Below are positions 1 through 7,194 of a stretch of DNA of 12,711 nucleotides, one piece after another (the first letter of the stretch is position 1; every line of letters starts with the position of its first letter). The stretch spans positions 1 through 12,711 of the forward strand of contig NZ_CAMIOH010000081.1 of assembly GCF_946221145.1 (NCBI RefSeq), given 5' to 3'. Origin of the DNA: an uncultured Paracoccus sp. (GTDB lineage: Bacteria > Pseudomonadota > Alphaproteobacteria > Rhodobacterales > Rhodobacteraceae). The notes beneath the pieces were generated by a model. The model searched no databases and was not told the DNA's origin. It was given only the letters and a program-made list of their open reading frames with translations. Both the position numbers and the translations under genes were made by a program.

Positions 1-1643
1 CCGATGTGGTGATGATCATCGGCGCCAACCCGACCGATGGCCATCCGGTCTTTGCCAGCCGGTTGAAAAAGCGGCTGCGGCAGGGGGCCAGGCTGATCGT
101 CGTCGATCCGCGCCGCACCGACATCGTGCGGTCGGCCCATGTTCAGGCGCAGTATCACCTGCCGCTGAAACCCGGCACCAATGTCGCCACCGTCACCGCC
201 ATGGCCCATGTCATCGTGACCGAGGGGCTGTTCGATCAGGACTTCATCCGCACCCGCTGCGACTGGGACGAGTTCCAGTTCTATGCCGATTTCGTCAGCG
301 ACCCGCGCCATTCGCCGGAATCGGTCGAGGCGCTGACCGGCGTTCCCGCCGCCGACCTGCGCGCCGCCGCGCGGCTTTATGCGACGGGGGGCAATGGCGC
401 GATCTATTACGGGCTGGGCGTGACCGAGCATTCGCAGGGATCGACCACCGTGATCGGCATCGCCAACCTTGCGATGCTGACCGGCAATATCGGCCGCCCC
501 GGCGTCGGCGTGAACCCGCTGCGCGGCCAGAACAACGTGCAGGGGGCCTGTGACATGGGGTCGTTCCCGCATGAACTGCCCGGCTATCGCCATGTGAAGC
601 TGCCCGACGTGCGCGCGATTTTCGAAAAGGCGTGGAACTGCGAGATCGACCCCGAACCGGGCCTGCGCATTCCCAACATGCTGGACGCCGCCGTCGACGG
701 CACGTTCAAGGGTCTGTATTGCCAGGGCGAAGACATCCTGCAATCGGACCCGGACACGCATCACGTCGCGTCCGGCCTTGCGGCGATGGAGTGTGTGATC
801 GTCCACGACCTGTTCCTGAACGAGACCGCGAATTACGCCCATGTCTTCCTGCCGGGCTCGACCTTCCTGGAAAAGGACGGCACCTTCACCAATGCCGAAC
901 GCCGCATCAACCGGGTCCGCAAGGTGATGGCGCCGCGCAACGGATACGAGGATTGGGAGGTCACGCAGATGCTGGCCAATGCGATGGGGGCGGACTGGCA
1001 CTATACCCATCCCCGCCAGATCATGGAGGAGATCGCCGCCACGACCCCCAGCTTCGCGGGCGTGACCTATGAGATGCTGGAGGAGAAGGGGTCCGTTCAA
1101 TGGCCCTGCAATGACGCCGCGCCCGAGGGCACGCCGCTGATGCATATCGACGGCTTCGTGTCGGGCAAGGGGCATTTCATGGTGACGGAATATGTCGCCA
1201 CCGACGAACGCACCGGCCCGCGCTTTCCGCTGCTGCTGACCACCGGGCGGATTCTGGCGCATTACAACGTGGGCGCCCAGACCCGGCGGACGGATAACGT
1301 CGCCTGGCACCCCGAGGATATTCTGGAGATCAACCCGCATGACGCCGAACAGCGCGGCGTGAATGAAGGCGATTGGGTGCGGCTGGCGTCCCGCGCGGGG
1401 GAAACCACGCTGCGGGCCACGCTGACGGACCGGGTGGCGGCGGGGGTGGTCTATACGACCTTCCATCACCCCTCGACCCAGGCTAACGTGGTCACGACCG
1501 ACTTTTCCGACTGGGCGACGAACTGCCCGGAATTCAAGGTCACCGCCGTGCAGGTCAGCCCCTCGAACGGTCCGACGGACTGGCAAGAGAGCTATAACGA
1601 ACAGGCCGGACGGTCGCGGCGGATCCTGACGGCTGCGGAGTAG
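1..1643 (+). CDS. fdsA: NAD-dependent formate dehydrogenase alpha subunit (5'-truncated by window edge)
   Basis: This is the catalytic bis-MGD molybdenum subunit of cytoplasmic NAD-dependent formate dehydrogenase, which oxidises formate to CO2. The frame is open from base 3 and about 545 C-terminal residues are visible; the family is usually about 950 residues, so the Fe-S domains and the catalytic Cys-His pair lie before the window. The visible part opens inside the molybdopterin oxidoreductase domain (IIGANPTDGHPVF, then LIVVDPRRTD). It carries the cofactor-binding stretch TGNIGRPGVGVNPLRGQNNV; the Arg at visible residue ~173 (codon 522-524) matches the substrate-binding Arg of the family (E. 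coli FdhF Arg333). A C-terminal molydopterin-dinucleotide-binding domain starts near visible residue 402. The ending NCPEFKVTAVQVSPSNGP is typical of FdsA rather than of membrane-bound FdnG/FdoG. fdhD follows 3 nt after the stop, as in the Rhodobacter fdsGBACD operon. The only internal start codons here are not the real start. Confidence 0.95.
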   Translation, partial: DVVMIIGANPTDGHPVFASRLKKRLRQGARLIVVDPRRTDIVRSAHVQAQYHLPLKPGTNVATVTAMAHVIVTEGLFDQDFIRTRCDWDEFQFYADFVSDPRHSPESVEALTGVPAADLRAAARLYATGGNGAIYYGLGVTEHSQGSTTVIGIANLAMLTGNIGRPGVGVNPLRGQNNVQGACDMGSFPHELPGYRHVKLPDVRAIFEKAWNCEIDPEPGLRIPNMLDAAVDGTFKGLYCQGEDILQSDPDTHHVASGLAAMECVIVHDLFLNETANYAHVFLPGSTFLEKDGTFTNAERRINRVRKVMAPRNGYEDWEVTQMLANAMGADWHYTHPRQIMEEIAATTPSFAGVTYEMLEEKGSVQWPCNDAAPEGTPLMHIDGFVSGKGHFMVTEYVATDERTGPRFPLLLTTGRILAHYNVGAQTRRTDNVAWHPEDILEINPHDAEQRGVNEGDWVRLASRAGETTLRATLTDRVAAGVVYTTFHHPSTQANVVTTDFSDWATNCPEFKVTAVQVSPSNGPTDWQESYNEQAGRSRRILTAAE

Positions 1644-1646
1644 CGC

Positions 1647-2471
1647 ATGGATTTGCCGCCGCCCTTCGGGGCAACGGACGCCACCCATCACCGGCCCGGA
1701 AGCAGCGTCGCGGTCACCCGCGCGCTGCCCGAAGAAACGGCGGTGGCGATGGTCTATGACGGCACCACCCATGCCGTGATGATGGCGACGCCGGACGATG
1801 TGCAGGATTTTGCCCTGGGCTTTTCGCTGACCGAAGGCATCGTCACCGACGCCGCGCAGATCGCCAGCATCGACGTGATCGCCCATCCCGACGGGATCGA
1901 GGCGCAGATGTGGCTGGCCGAGGATCGCGGCGCGGCCCTTGCCGCCCGGCGGCGCAGCCTGCTTGGCCCGGTCGGCTGTGGGCTGTGCGGCATCGACAGT
2001 ATCGAGGCTGCTGTCCGCAGTCTCCCCGCGCTTGGGACGGCGAGTCCGGTCCTGACTGTCAACCAGATCGCGGCGGCGACCGAATCCCTGCGCGGCTGGC
2101 AGCCGTTGCACGACCGCACCCGCGCCGTCCATGCGGCGGGCTTCCTGTTGCCGGGGCAGGGCGTCGTTCTGGCGCGCGAAGATGTCGGGCGGCACAATGC
2201 CCTGGACAAGCTGATCGGCGCGATGGTCCGGCAGGGCATCGACCCGGCGCAGGGGGCCATCGTGCTGACCAGCCGGGTGTCCACGGAAATGGTCCAGAAA
2301 TGCGTGATGGCGGGCTGCGCCGTGCTGATCGCGGTGTCGGCCCCTACGCTGCATGCCCTGCGGCTGGCCGACGCGGCGAACCTGACGCTGGCCGCCTTCG
2401 CGCGGGGCGAGGGGTTCGACCTGTTCTGCCACCCCGAACGCCTGCAAGCAGAGGTTTCCGATGTCGCCTGA
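1647..2471 (+). CDS. fdhD: Formate dehydrogenase accessory sulfurtransferase FdhD (FdsC)
   Basis: FdhD takes sulfur from a cysteine desulfurase and passes it to the bis-MGD cofactor; without it formate dehydrogenase is inactive. The Rhodobacter capsulatus homologue FdsC also binds the cofactor and acts as a chaperone for FdsA. The 274-residue protein has the family's CxxC motif (C111-G-L-C114 within GPVGCGLCGIDS), the catalytic loop that carries persulfide. It also has the conserved EDVGRHNALDKLIG segment and the C-terminal TSRVSTEMVQKC block. The ATG at 1647 has GGAG 6 nt upstream inside the fdsA end, so the two genes are very likely co-translated. Its end overlaps fdsD by 11 nt. The length is normal and no key residue is missing. 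The function is well supported by family identity; the cofactor-chaperone role is inferred from the Rhodobacter homologue. Confidence 0.95.
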   Translation: MDLPPPFGATDATHHRPGSSVAVTRALPEETAVAMVYDGTTHAVMMATPDDVQDFALGFSLTEGIVTDAAQIASIDVIAHPDGIEAQMWLAEDRGAALAARRRSLLGPVGCGLCGIDSIEAAVRSLPALGTASPVLTVNQIAAATESLRGWQPLHDRTRAVHAAGFLLPGQGVVLAREDVGRHNALDKLIGAMVRQGIDPAQGAIVLTSRVSTEMVQKCVMAGCAVLIAVSAPTLHALRLADAANLTLAAFARGEGFDLFCHPERLQAEVSDVA

Positions 2472-2661
2472 AAAGATGGTCATGATGGCCAACCAGATCG
2501 CCACCTTCTTTGATACCCAGCCGGGCAGCGCCCCGGACAGGATCGCCGATCACCTGCGCGATTTCTGGGAACCGCGGATGCGTGACCAGTTAAAATCCTA
2601 TATCGCGGCGGGCGGTGCGGGGCTGCGGCCGTCCGTGGAACAGGCCGCGCATCGGCTTTGA
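2461..2661 (+). CDS. fdsD: Formate dehydrogenase delta subunit
   Basis: This 66-residue protein matches the small FdsD subunit found only with soluble NAD-dependent Mo formate dehydrogenases. Visible hallmarks are an N-terminal helix (KMVMMANQIATFF), the DRIADHLRDFWEPRMR block and a C-terminal LRPSVEQAAHRL. FdsD is thought to help assembly or stability of the FdsABG complex; it carries no cofactor-binding cysteines. The ATG overlaps the last 11 nt of fdhD, and GAGG at 2451-2454 sits 6 nt before it, so translation is coupled to fdhD. It is the last gene of the fds operon: the next gene starts 67 nt downstream with its own strong ribosome site. A weak 5-bp hairpin at 2681-2698 followed by TTT lies in that gap but is too short to call a terminator. 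Confidence 0.92.
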   Translation: MSPEKMVMMANQIATFFDTQPGSAPDRIADHLRDFWEPRMRDQLKSYIAAGGAGLRPSVEQAAHRL

Positions 2662-2728
2662 TCGGACGGGCGTGAAACCGACCCCGGCTCACAGGGGTTT
2701 AGAACGGCAATCACCCCCGGAGGACCAG

Positions 2729-3679
2729 ATGCGCGATACCGCCGACAGGGTCGATCTTTCCGCCTGCCGATTATGCGTGATCCGCAACCGTGGATCGGGC
2801 AGGCAGGACGACCAGGCGGATGCGATCCGGGCCGCGCTGCAAGGCAAGGTGGCAGAGTTCGCCCTGCGAGAGACGGCACAGGGTGACCAGCTGATCGGTC
2901 TGGCCCGTCAGGCGGTCAAGGATGGTTTTGACATCATCGTGGCGGCGGGCGGCGACGGCACCCAGTCTACGGTGGCGGGCGCCCTGGCCGGGACCGATGC
3001 GATGATGGGCGTGCTGCCGGGCGGCACCTTCAACTACTTCGCCCGCGACCTGGGCGTGGGAGAGACCATCGACGAGGCATTGGCCACGCTTCAGGACGCG
3101 CGTCCCCGGCCCGTCGATGTGGGCCAGATCCGGGATCTGGTGTTTCTGAACAATGTCAGCCTGGGTGCCTATCCGCATATCCTGAAGACCCGGGAAGGAA
3201 TCTATGAACGCTGGGGCCGGTCGCGGATGGCCGCTTATTGGTCGGTGCTGGTGGCACTGCGCCGCTTGCGCCACCCGATGCGGCTGACCGCCACGGTGGA
3301 CGGGCAGGAACGCCGCTTTACCACCGCCCTGGTCTTTGTCGCCCGCAGCGCCTATCAGCTGGACGCCTTTGGCCTGGACGGCGCCGATGCGATCCGGGCC
3401 GGGAACCTGGCCGTGCTGGTCGCCAAGGCGCGCAAGCCGCTGCCGCTGATCCGGTCGGCGTTCCGGCTGGCCTTGGGATTCAGCGCCAAGGACAGCGATT
3501 TCGACCTGATCATCACCGACAGCCTTGAGATCCAGACCGACAAGCCCCGGCAGCTGATCGCCCATGACGGCGAAAAGACCCGCATGGACAGCCCGTTCCA
3601 AATCAGCGTCCGACACGGCGCGCTGACCGTTCTGGTCCCGGCCGACGGCAGCAGCAAGACCAGGGACGCCCGGGCGTGA
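2729..3679 (+). CDS. Diacylglycerol kinase family lipid kinase
   Basis: This is a 316-residue member of the DAGK-catalytic/YegS superfamily, soluble enzymes that phosphorylate a lipid (diacylglycerol or a relative) with ATP at the membrane surface. Visible motifs in order are NRGSG at residues 20-24 (the NPxSG-like nucleotide loop), GGDGT at 74-78, LPGGTFNYFARDLGV at 96-110, and the C-terminal D280-G-E282 of the catalytic site. After that comes the SPFQISVRHGALTVLVP strand ending typical of the fold. The frame is open further upstream, but ATG 2729 has GGAGG 5 nt before it and starts just ahead of the domain, whereas upstream starts would run into fdsD. Its stop overlaps the start of the next gene (GTGA), so it is translationally coupled to the phosphoesterase. 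The substrate is not known; the broad family is sure, and diacylglycerol is the default inference. Confidence 0.85.
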   Translation: MRDTADRVDLSACRLCVIRNRGSGRQDDQADAIRAALQGKVAEFALRETAQGDQLIGLARQAVKDGFDIIVAAGGDGTQSTVAGALAGTDAMMGVLPGGTFNYFARDLGVGETIDEALATLQDARPRPVDVGQIRDLVFLNNVSLGAYPHILKTREGIYERWGRSRMAAYWSVLVALRRLRHPMRLTATVDGQERRFTTALVFVARSAYQLDAFGLDGADAIRAGNLAVLVAKARKPLPLIRSAFRLALGFSAKDSDFDLIITDSLEIQTDKPRQLIAHDGEKTRMDSPFQISVRHGALTVLVPADGSSKTRDARA

Positions 3680-4524
3680 CGCGCATCGCCCATCTGTCGG
3701 ACCTGCATTTCGGCTTTCATCGCGCGGAACTGGTTGACCCGCTGCTGGATCGTCTGAATGATGCGCGGGCCGATCTGGTCGTGGTGACGGGCGACGTGAC
3801 GCATCGCGCCCGCCGCGATCAATATGCCCGGGCCGCCGATTTCCTGGCGCGGATCCGGGCGCCGCTGATGGTGGTGCCGGGCAATCACGATGTCCCGCTG
3901 TACAACCTGCCGGTGCGGCTTCTGGCACCCTGGCGCGGGTTCCGGCGGGCGGTCGGGCGTGATCTGACGCCGTCGCGCCGGGCGGGTCCGGTCACCGTCC
4001 TGGGGCTGAACAGCGTCGATCCGTTCGCGGTGCAGCGCGGCGTGATCCGCAACGTAGAGATCAGGCGGCTGGAACAAGGCGTCGATCCCCAGGCCACGAC
4101 CATCGTCGCACTGCATCACCCGTTGGAGCATCTGGCCCAGGTGGACAAGACACCGACCCGCCGCGCGCCTCGGGCCCTGGCGCGGCTGGAGGCGGCAGGG
4201 GCGCAGATCGTGCTGTCGGGGCATCTGCATGTCTGGGCCACAGGGGCCATGCTGGATCAGACCGCCCATCCCGGCGTCCTGCAAATCCAGGCGGGCACGG
4301 CGCTGTGTGCACGGCAATCGGACCTGCAGAACGAATTCGCGGTGCTGGATCTGGACGGTCCGCTGCTGACCATCGCACGCCATGTTGCACCGATGGGGGA
4401 AGCGGATTTCCAGGTGCCGCAATACGAATGGTTCTCGCGCGACAGCGGTCGGTGGGTGGCGCATCAGCCTGCCGAGACGCCGATCGTGCCGGGTGCCACG
4501 GAAACCGCCTTCAGCACCGCATGA
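3676..4524 (+). CDS. Calcineurin-like metallophosphoesterase (Icc/CpdA-like)
   Basis: The predicted 282-residue protein has the full dinuclear-metal site of calcineurin-like phosphoesterases: D9-L-H11 (HLSDLHFG), G39-D40 (VVTGDVT), G69-N70-H71-D72 (PGNHD), the HH pair at 147-148 and G182-H183-L-H185. The opening HLSDLHFG resembles Icc/CpdA cyclic-nucleotide phosphodiesterases more than LpxH/PlcP (usually FISDVHLG). It has no signal peptide or membrane segment, so it is predicted to be cytoplasmic. The GTG start at 3676 overlaps the kinase stop by 4 nt (GTGA), with AGGGA 9 nt upstream; starting here keeps the first metal motif at the usual distance from the N-terminus. The pairing with a lipid kinase suggests a phospholipid or phosphate-ester substrate, but nothing in the sequence proves it. 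The last 61 nt overlap the end of modC on the other strand. Confidence 0.88.
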   Translation: MTRIAHLSDLHFGFHRAELVDPLLDRLNDARADLVVVTGDVTHRARRDQYARAADFLARIRAPLMVVPGNHDVPLYNLPVRLLAPWRGFRRAVGRDLTPSRRAGPVTVLGLNSVDPFAVQRGVIRNVEIRRLEQGVDPQATTIVALHHPLEHLAQVDKTPTRRAPRALARLEAAGAQIVLSGHLHVWATGAMLDQTAHPGVLQIQAGTALCARQSDLQNEFAVLDLDGPLLTIARHVAPMGEADFQVPQYEWFSRDSGRWVAHQPAETPIVPGATETAFSTA

Positions 4525-5549
4525 ACCTGCTTTCCAGGCACCAGCGTCAGGGCGCGCGCTGACCGGGCGGTGATTCGCGACAGGATCACCTGCCCGCCAG
4601 CGTCCAGCCGCACCAGCACGCCGCCGCTGCCGTCCGTCAGATCGCGAACCGTGGCCGGAATCACGTTCAGGGCCGAGATGCCCTGCGGGGCTACGGTCGC
4701 GATCATCACGTCCTGAGCCAGTATCCGCAGGCGCAGGGTGCTGCCCAGAGGCGCCGCGACCTGCGGCAGGAACAGCGGGCCTGCCGCAGTCTCCAACCGG
4801 GTCAGCCCGTCACCATCCTGCCCCTGCACGCGGGCGGTCAGGATCGCCCCGGTTTCGGCAAGCCCCAGCATCGGCGCGATGGCCGGATCCGACAGCATCT
4901 CTGCCGCCGGGGCCGATGCAATGACGCGCCCGCCGTCCACAAGCACGACGGTGGTGGCCAGGCGCGCGACCTCGGACGGGGAATGGGTGACATACAGGAT
5001 CGGCAGCCCCGCCTGATCGCGCAGGCGTTCCAGATAGGGCAGGATCTCGTCCTTGCGGGGCTGGTCCATGGCGGCCAGCGGCTCGTCCATCAGCAGCAGC
5101 CGGGGATGGGACAGGATCGCCCGGCCAAGCGCGACCCGCTGGCGTTCGCCCCCCGACAGCGCCACCGGGCGGCGGGCCAGCAGGGGACCGATGCCCAGCA
5201 TGTCCACCACGCGCGGCAGGTCATGGGATCGCCCCCGGCCCGTGAACCAGTGGCCATACAGCAGGTTCTGCCGCACCGTCAGATGCGGGAACAGCCGCGC
5301 GTCCTGAAAGACATAGCCGATGCCGCGCCGGTGCGGCGGCAGGAACAGGTCCCGGCCGCTGTCCGACAGCACCGTGTCGCCCACCGCGATCCGCCCCGAT
5401 TGCGGGCGCAACAGGCCGGCCACCGCGTTGACGATGGTGGTCTTGCCCGACCCTGACTGCCCAAACAGCGCCGTCAGCCCGGCAGGCGCCTGAAACGCGG
5501 CATCCAGAGCAAAACCGGGAAAGGCATGGCGCAGCGCGACCGACAGCAT
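4464..5549 (-). CDS. modC: Molybdate ABC transporter ATP-binding protein ModC
   Basis: This 361-residue protein is the ATPase that powers molybdate import. Domains in order: an ABC nucleotide-binding domain with Walker A GQSGSGKTT (30-38), Q-loop at YVFQDARLF, signature LSGGERQRV (131-139), Walker B LLLMDEP (151-157) and switch His189 (YVTHSP). A C-terminal TOBE (mop-type) domain of about 70 residues follows, near 290-355, which in ModC binds oxyanion. Length matches E. coli ModC (352). ATG 5549 shares one base with the modB stop (TGATG) and has a G-run about 4 nt upstream, so modB and modC are coupled. The same frame stays open far upstream through modB, but that extension is a shadow. The 3' end overlaps the convergent phosphoesterase gene by 61 nt. 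Confidence 0.94.
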   Translation of the reverse strand: MLSVALRHAFPGFALDAAFQAPAGLTALFGQSGSGKTTIVNAVAGLLRPQSGRIAVGDTVLSDSGRDLFLPPHRRGIGYVFQDARLFPHLTVRQNLLYGHWFTGRGRSHDLPRVVDMLGIGPLLARRPVALSGGERQRVALGRAILSHPRLLLMDEPLAAMDQPRKDEILPYLERLRDQAGLPILYVTHSPSEVARLATTVVLVDGGRVIASAPAAEMLSDPAIAPMLGLAETGAILTARVQGQDGDGLTRLETAAGPLFLPQVAAPLGSTLRLRILAQDVMIATVAPQGISALNVIPATVRDLTDGSGGVLVRLDAGGQVILSRITARSARALTLVPGKQVHAVLKAVSVAPGTIGVSAG

Positions 5550-6244
5550 CACGCCCCCCGGATCCGGCGCGCGATGGCCCGCGACAGCCATTCCGACAGG
5601 AACAGCGCCCCCATGGCGACAGCGACGGCGATGACGACCAGCCGGGCGGCGGCGGCTTCGCCCCCCGGCACTTGCAGAAACGCATAGATGGCCGAGGGCA
5701 GGGTCTGGGTCTGGCCGGGGATGTTCGACACGAAGGTGATGGTCGCGCCGAATTCGCCCATCGCCTTGGCAAAGGCCAGGACCGCCCCCGCCAGGATGCC
5801 CGGCAGGATCAGCGGCAGCGTCACCGTCAGGAACACCCAGGCGCGCGGCGCACCCAGCGTGGATGCGGCCTGCTCCAGCTTCGGATCCACGGCCTCGATC
5901 GACAGGCGGATGGCGCGGACCAGCAGCGGAAAGGCCATGACGCCGGCGGCAAGCGCCGCGCCGGTCCAGCGAAAGGCCAGGACGATGCCGATCTGGTCCA
6001 GCCATTGTCCGACGTACCCGCGCCGCCCGAAGGTCAGCAGCAGCAGATAGCCGGTGACGACCGGCGGCAGCACCAGCGGCAGATGGACCAGCCCGTTCAG
6101 CAGCCCATGCCCCGGAAAGCGCCAGCGGGCCAGGGCATAGGCCACCAGGATCCCCACGGGCAGGCTGGCCGCGACCGCCCACAGCGAAACCTTCAGCGAC
6201 AGGCGCAGGGCCTGCCACGCTTCGGGGGTCAGCCAGTCCGTCAA
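5549..6244 (-). CDS. modB: Molybdate ABC transporter permease ModB (TTG start)
   Basis: This is the inner-membrane channel subunit of the molybdate importer. The 231-residue protein has about five hydrophobic segments (roughly 15-38, 50-71, 84-108, 136-160 and 198-220). It has the permease EAA-type cytoplasmic loop at 124-150 (EQAASTLGAPRAWVFLTVTL, then PGILAG), which docks on ModC, and the ModB-typical MGEFGATITFVSNIPGQTQT. The first possible start after an in-frame stop is TTG at 6244, 1 nt after the modA stop. AAGGA lies 5 nt before it inside the modA end, and the resulting N-terminus (TDWLTPEAWQALRLSLKVS) matches where ModB proteins begin, so I accept TTG. No ATG or GTG lies near enough to keep the conserved N-terminus. 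The stop overlaps modC by one base. Confidence 0.93.
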   Translation of the reverse strand: MTDWLTPEAWQALRLSLKVSLWAVAASLPVGILVAYALARWRFPGHGLLNGLVHLPLVLPPVVTGYLLLLTFGRRGYVGQWLDQIGIVLAFRWTGAALAAGVMAFPLLVRAIRLSIEAVDPKLEQAASTLGAPRAWVFLTVTLPLILPGILAGAVLAFAKAMGEFGATITFVSNIPGQTQTLPSAIYAFLQVPGGEAAAARLVVIAVAVAMGALFLSEWLSRAIARRIRGA

Positions 6245-6245
6245 A

Positions 6246-6989
6246 TCAGTCCTTTACGGTAAAGCCGTGCTTTTCAAAGATCGCATCGGCGGCATCCCCC
6301 GACAAGGCGTCATAAAAGGCGCGGTCGGCATTGTCCGCCGCGCCGGTCAGCAGGGCGGCGGGATAGGTGATGGCGGGATGGCTGTCGGCGGGGAATTCGC
6401 CCACGACCGTCACGTCGTCCTGGGCTGCGGCATCGGTGGCATAGACGATGCCATAGGGCGCTTCTCCTGTCGCGACCAGGGCCAGGGCGGCGCGCACATT
6501 GTCGGATTGCGCGACATCGGCCTGAACGCCATCCCACAGGCCCAGGTTTTCCAAGGCGGCCTTGCCGTATTGCCCGGCCGGAACGGAATCGACCAGAGCC
6601 ATGGCCAGCTTGCCGCCGTTCAGCAGCCCAGCCAGGTCCGTGTCGGGGCCGATCGCCACCGGCGCGGCGTCGCCATGGCCAATCAGCACCAGCCGATTGC
6701 CCAGGATGTCGGTGCGGCTGTCCACCAGCCCTGCCTTCTCGACCTCATCCACCCATTCGGTATTGGCCGAGACGAACAGATCGGCAGGCGCGCCTTCGAT
6801 GATCTGCTTGGCCAGGGCATTCGACCCGGCATAGGAAATCGTCACGCTGTTGCCGGTTTCGGCCATGAACCCCGCCGCCACTTCGTCGAGCGCGTTCTTC
6901 AGGGATGCGGCGGCAAAGACGCTGACATCCTCGGACCAGGCGGGCAGGGCGGTCAGCGACAGGGCGGCGGCAAGCAGGGCAGGACGCAT
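6246..6989 (-). CDS. modA: Molybdate-binding periplasmic protein ModA
   Basis: This periplasmic solute-binding protein captures molybdate (and usually tungstate) for ModB/ModC. Of 247 residues, the first ~19 form a Sec signal peptide (positive MR, hydrophobic LLAAALSLTAL, cleavage expected at AWS/ED); there is no lipobox. Ligand residues line up with E. coli ModA: S29 (FAAAS), S56 (YAGS), the VPAG turn at 136-139, V165 (DNVRA) and Y183 (GIVYATDA). APADLFVSAN and VPAGQYGKAALENLGLW are also family hallmarks. The ATG at 6989 has GAGG 5 nt upstream and gives a complete signal peptide. It is the first gene of modABC, read away from rpsA. The 17-38 nt before the start hold an imperfect palindrome that could be a molybdate-responsive operator. 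No modE is visible in the window. Confidence 0.94.
   Translation of the reverse strand: MRPALLAAALSLTALPAWSEDVSVFAAASLKNALDEVAAGFMAETGNSVTISYAGSNALAKQIIEGAPADLFVSANTEWVDEVEKAGLVDSRTDILGNRLVLIGHGDAAPVAIGPDTDLAGLLNGGKLAMALVDSVPAGQYGKAALENLGLWDGVQADVAQSDNVRAALALVATGEAPYGIVYATDAAAQDDVTVVGEFPADSHPAITYPAALLTGAADNADRAFYDALSGDAADAIFEKHGFTVKD
6250..6254 (-). promoter_or_regulatory. Ribosome binding site deciding the TTG start of modB
   Basis: AAGGA on the minus strand sits 5 nt upstream of the TTG at 6244-6242, inside the last codons of modA. An in-frame TAA at 6256-6254 rules out any earlier start. Rare-start use with a good site and overlap with the upstream gene suggests coupling to modA translation. 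Confidence 0.6.
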
Positions 6990-7005
6990 GGGAACCTCGG
7001 GTCTG

Positions 7006-7027
7006 GATATGTTTGTCCGAACCTATC
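7006..7027. promoter_or_regulatory. Candidate operator dyad upstream of modA
   Basis: Read on the + strand, the arms are GATATGTT and AACCTATC separated by 6 nt, matching at 7 of 8 positions. The dyad lies 17-38 nt upstream of the modA start codon, where a repressor would cover the -10 or start-point region. ModE Mo-boxes are also A/T-rich palindromes with a short spacer near modA, but this sequence lacks the CG...TATATAACG pattern of the enteric and Rhodobacter boxes as I know them. The dyad is visible; the regulatory role is inference. Confidence 0.3.
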
Positions 7028-7095
7028 GCCATCGGACGGCAGCCGGCAAGGGATATTCCCGGCAGAACATAACCATTGTGCGGCCAAGTTTTGCA

Positions 7096-7124
7096 TTGAA
7101 TTGCCGGGAAAACGCGCCTATATG
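7096..7124 (+). promoter_or_regulatory. Sigma-70-like promoter for rpsA
   Basis: TTGAAT (7096-7101) and TATATG (7119-7124) are separated by 17 nt, the optimal spacing, in a local A/T-rich patch of an otherwise GC-rich region. Transcription would start near 7131, giving an rpsA leader of about 148 nt. The call rests on sequence match only. Strong expression is expected for a ribosomal protein gene. Confidence 0.5.
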
Positions 7125-7170
7125 ACCGCCAATCTTTTGGGTGACAGGGTCAGAACAGACCGCATCGAAC

Positions 7171-7194
7171 GGGTCGGGCGCCATGCCGCGACCC
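7171..7194 (+). promoter_or_regulatory. Strong hairpin in the rpsA 5' leader
   Basis: GGGTCGGGC (7171-7179) can pair with GCC-G-CGACCC (7185-7194), leaving a 5-nt loop GCCAT and one bulged G, so nine base pairs, almost all G-C. TTT follows directly. A smaller hairpin, GGTC/GACC at 7148-7161, precedes it. Placement 85 nt before the rpsA start would fit an attenuator, an S1 autoregulation site or a transcript stabiliser; the sequence does not say which. Confidence 0.4.

Noticed and set aside
2681..2698. Terminator candidate between fdsD and the lipid kinase (ACCCC/GGGGT followed by TTT)
   Set aside because: The stem is only 5 bp with an 8-nt loop and a T-run of three, too weak to call.
2771..4464. 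Two overlapping minus-strand open frames (385 and 369 codons) opposite the lipid kinase and phosphoesterase
   Set aside because: The plus-strand genes carry GGDGT, GNHD and GHLH motifs in order. The minus frames have no motif and overlap each other.
5549..6218. Upstream extension of the modC frame through modB
   Set aside because: The modB frame encodes the permease with membrane helices and the EAA loop. The extension is Arg/Gly/Ala-rich shadow, and ModC has a good start at 5549.
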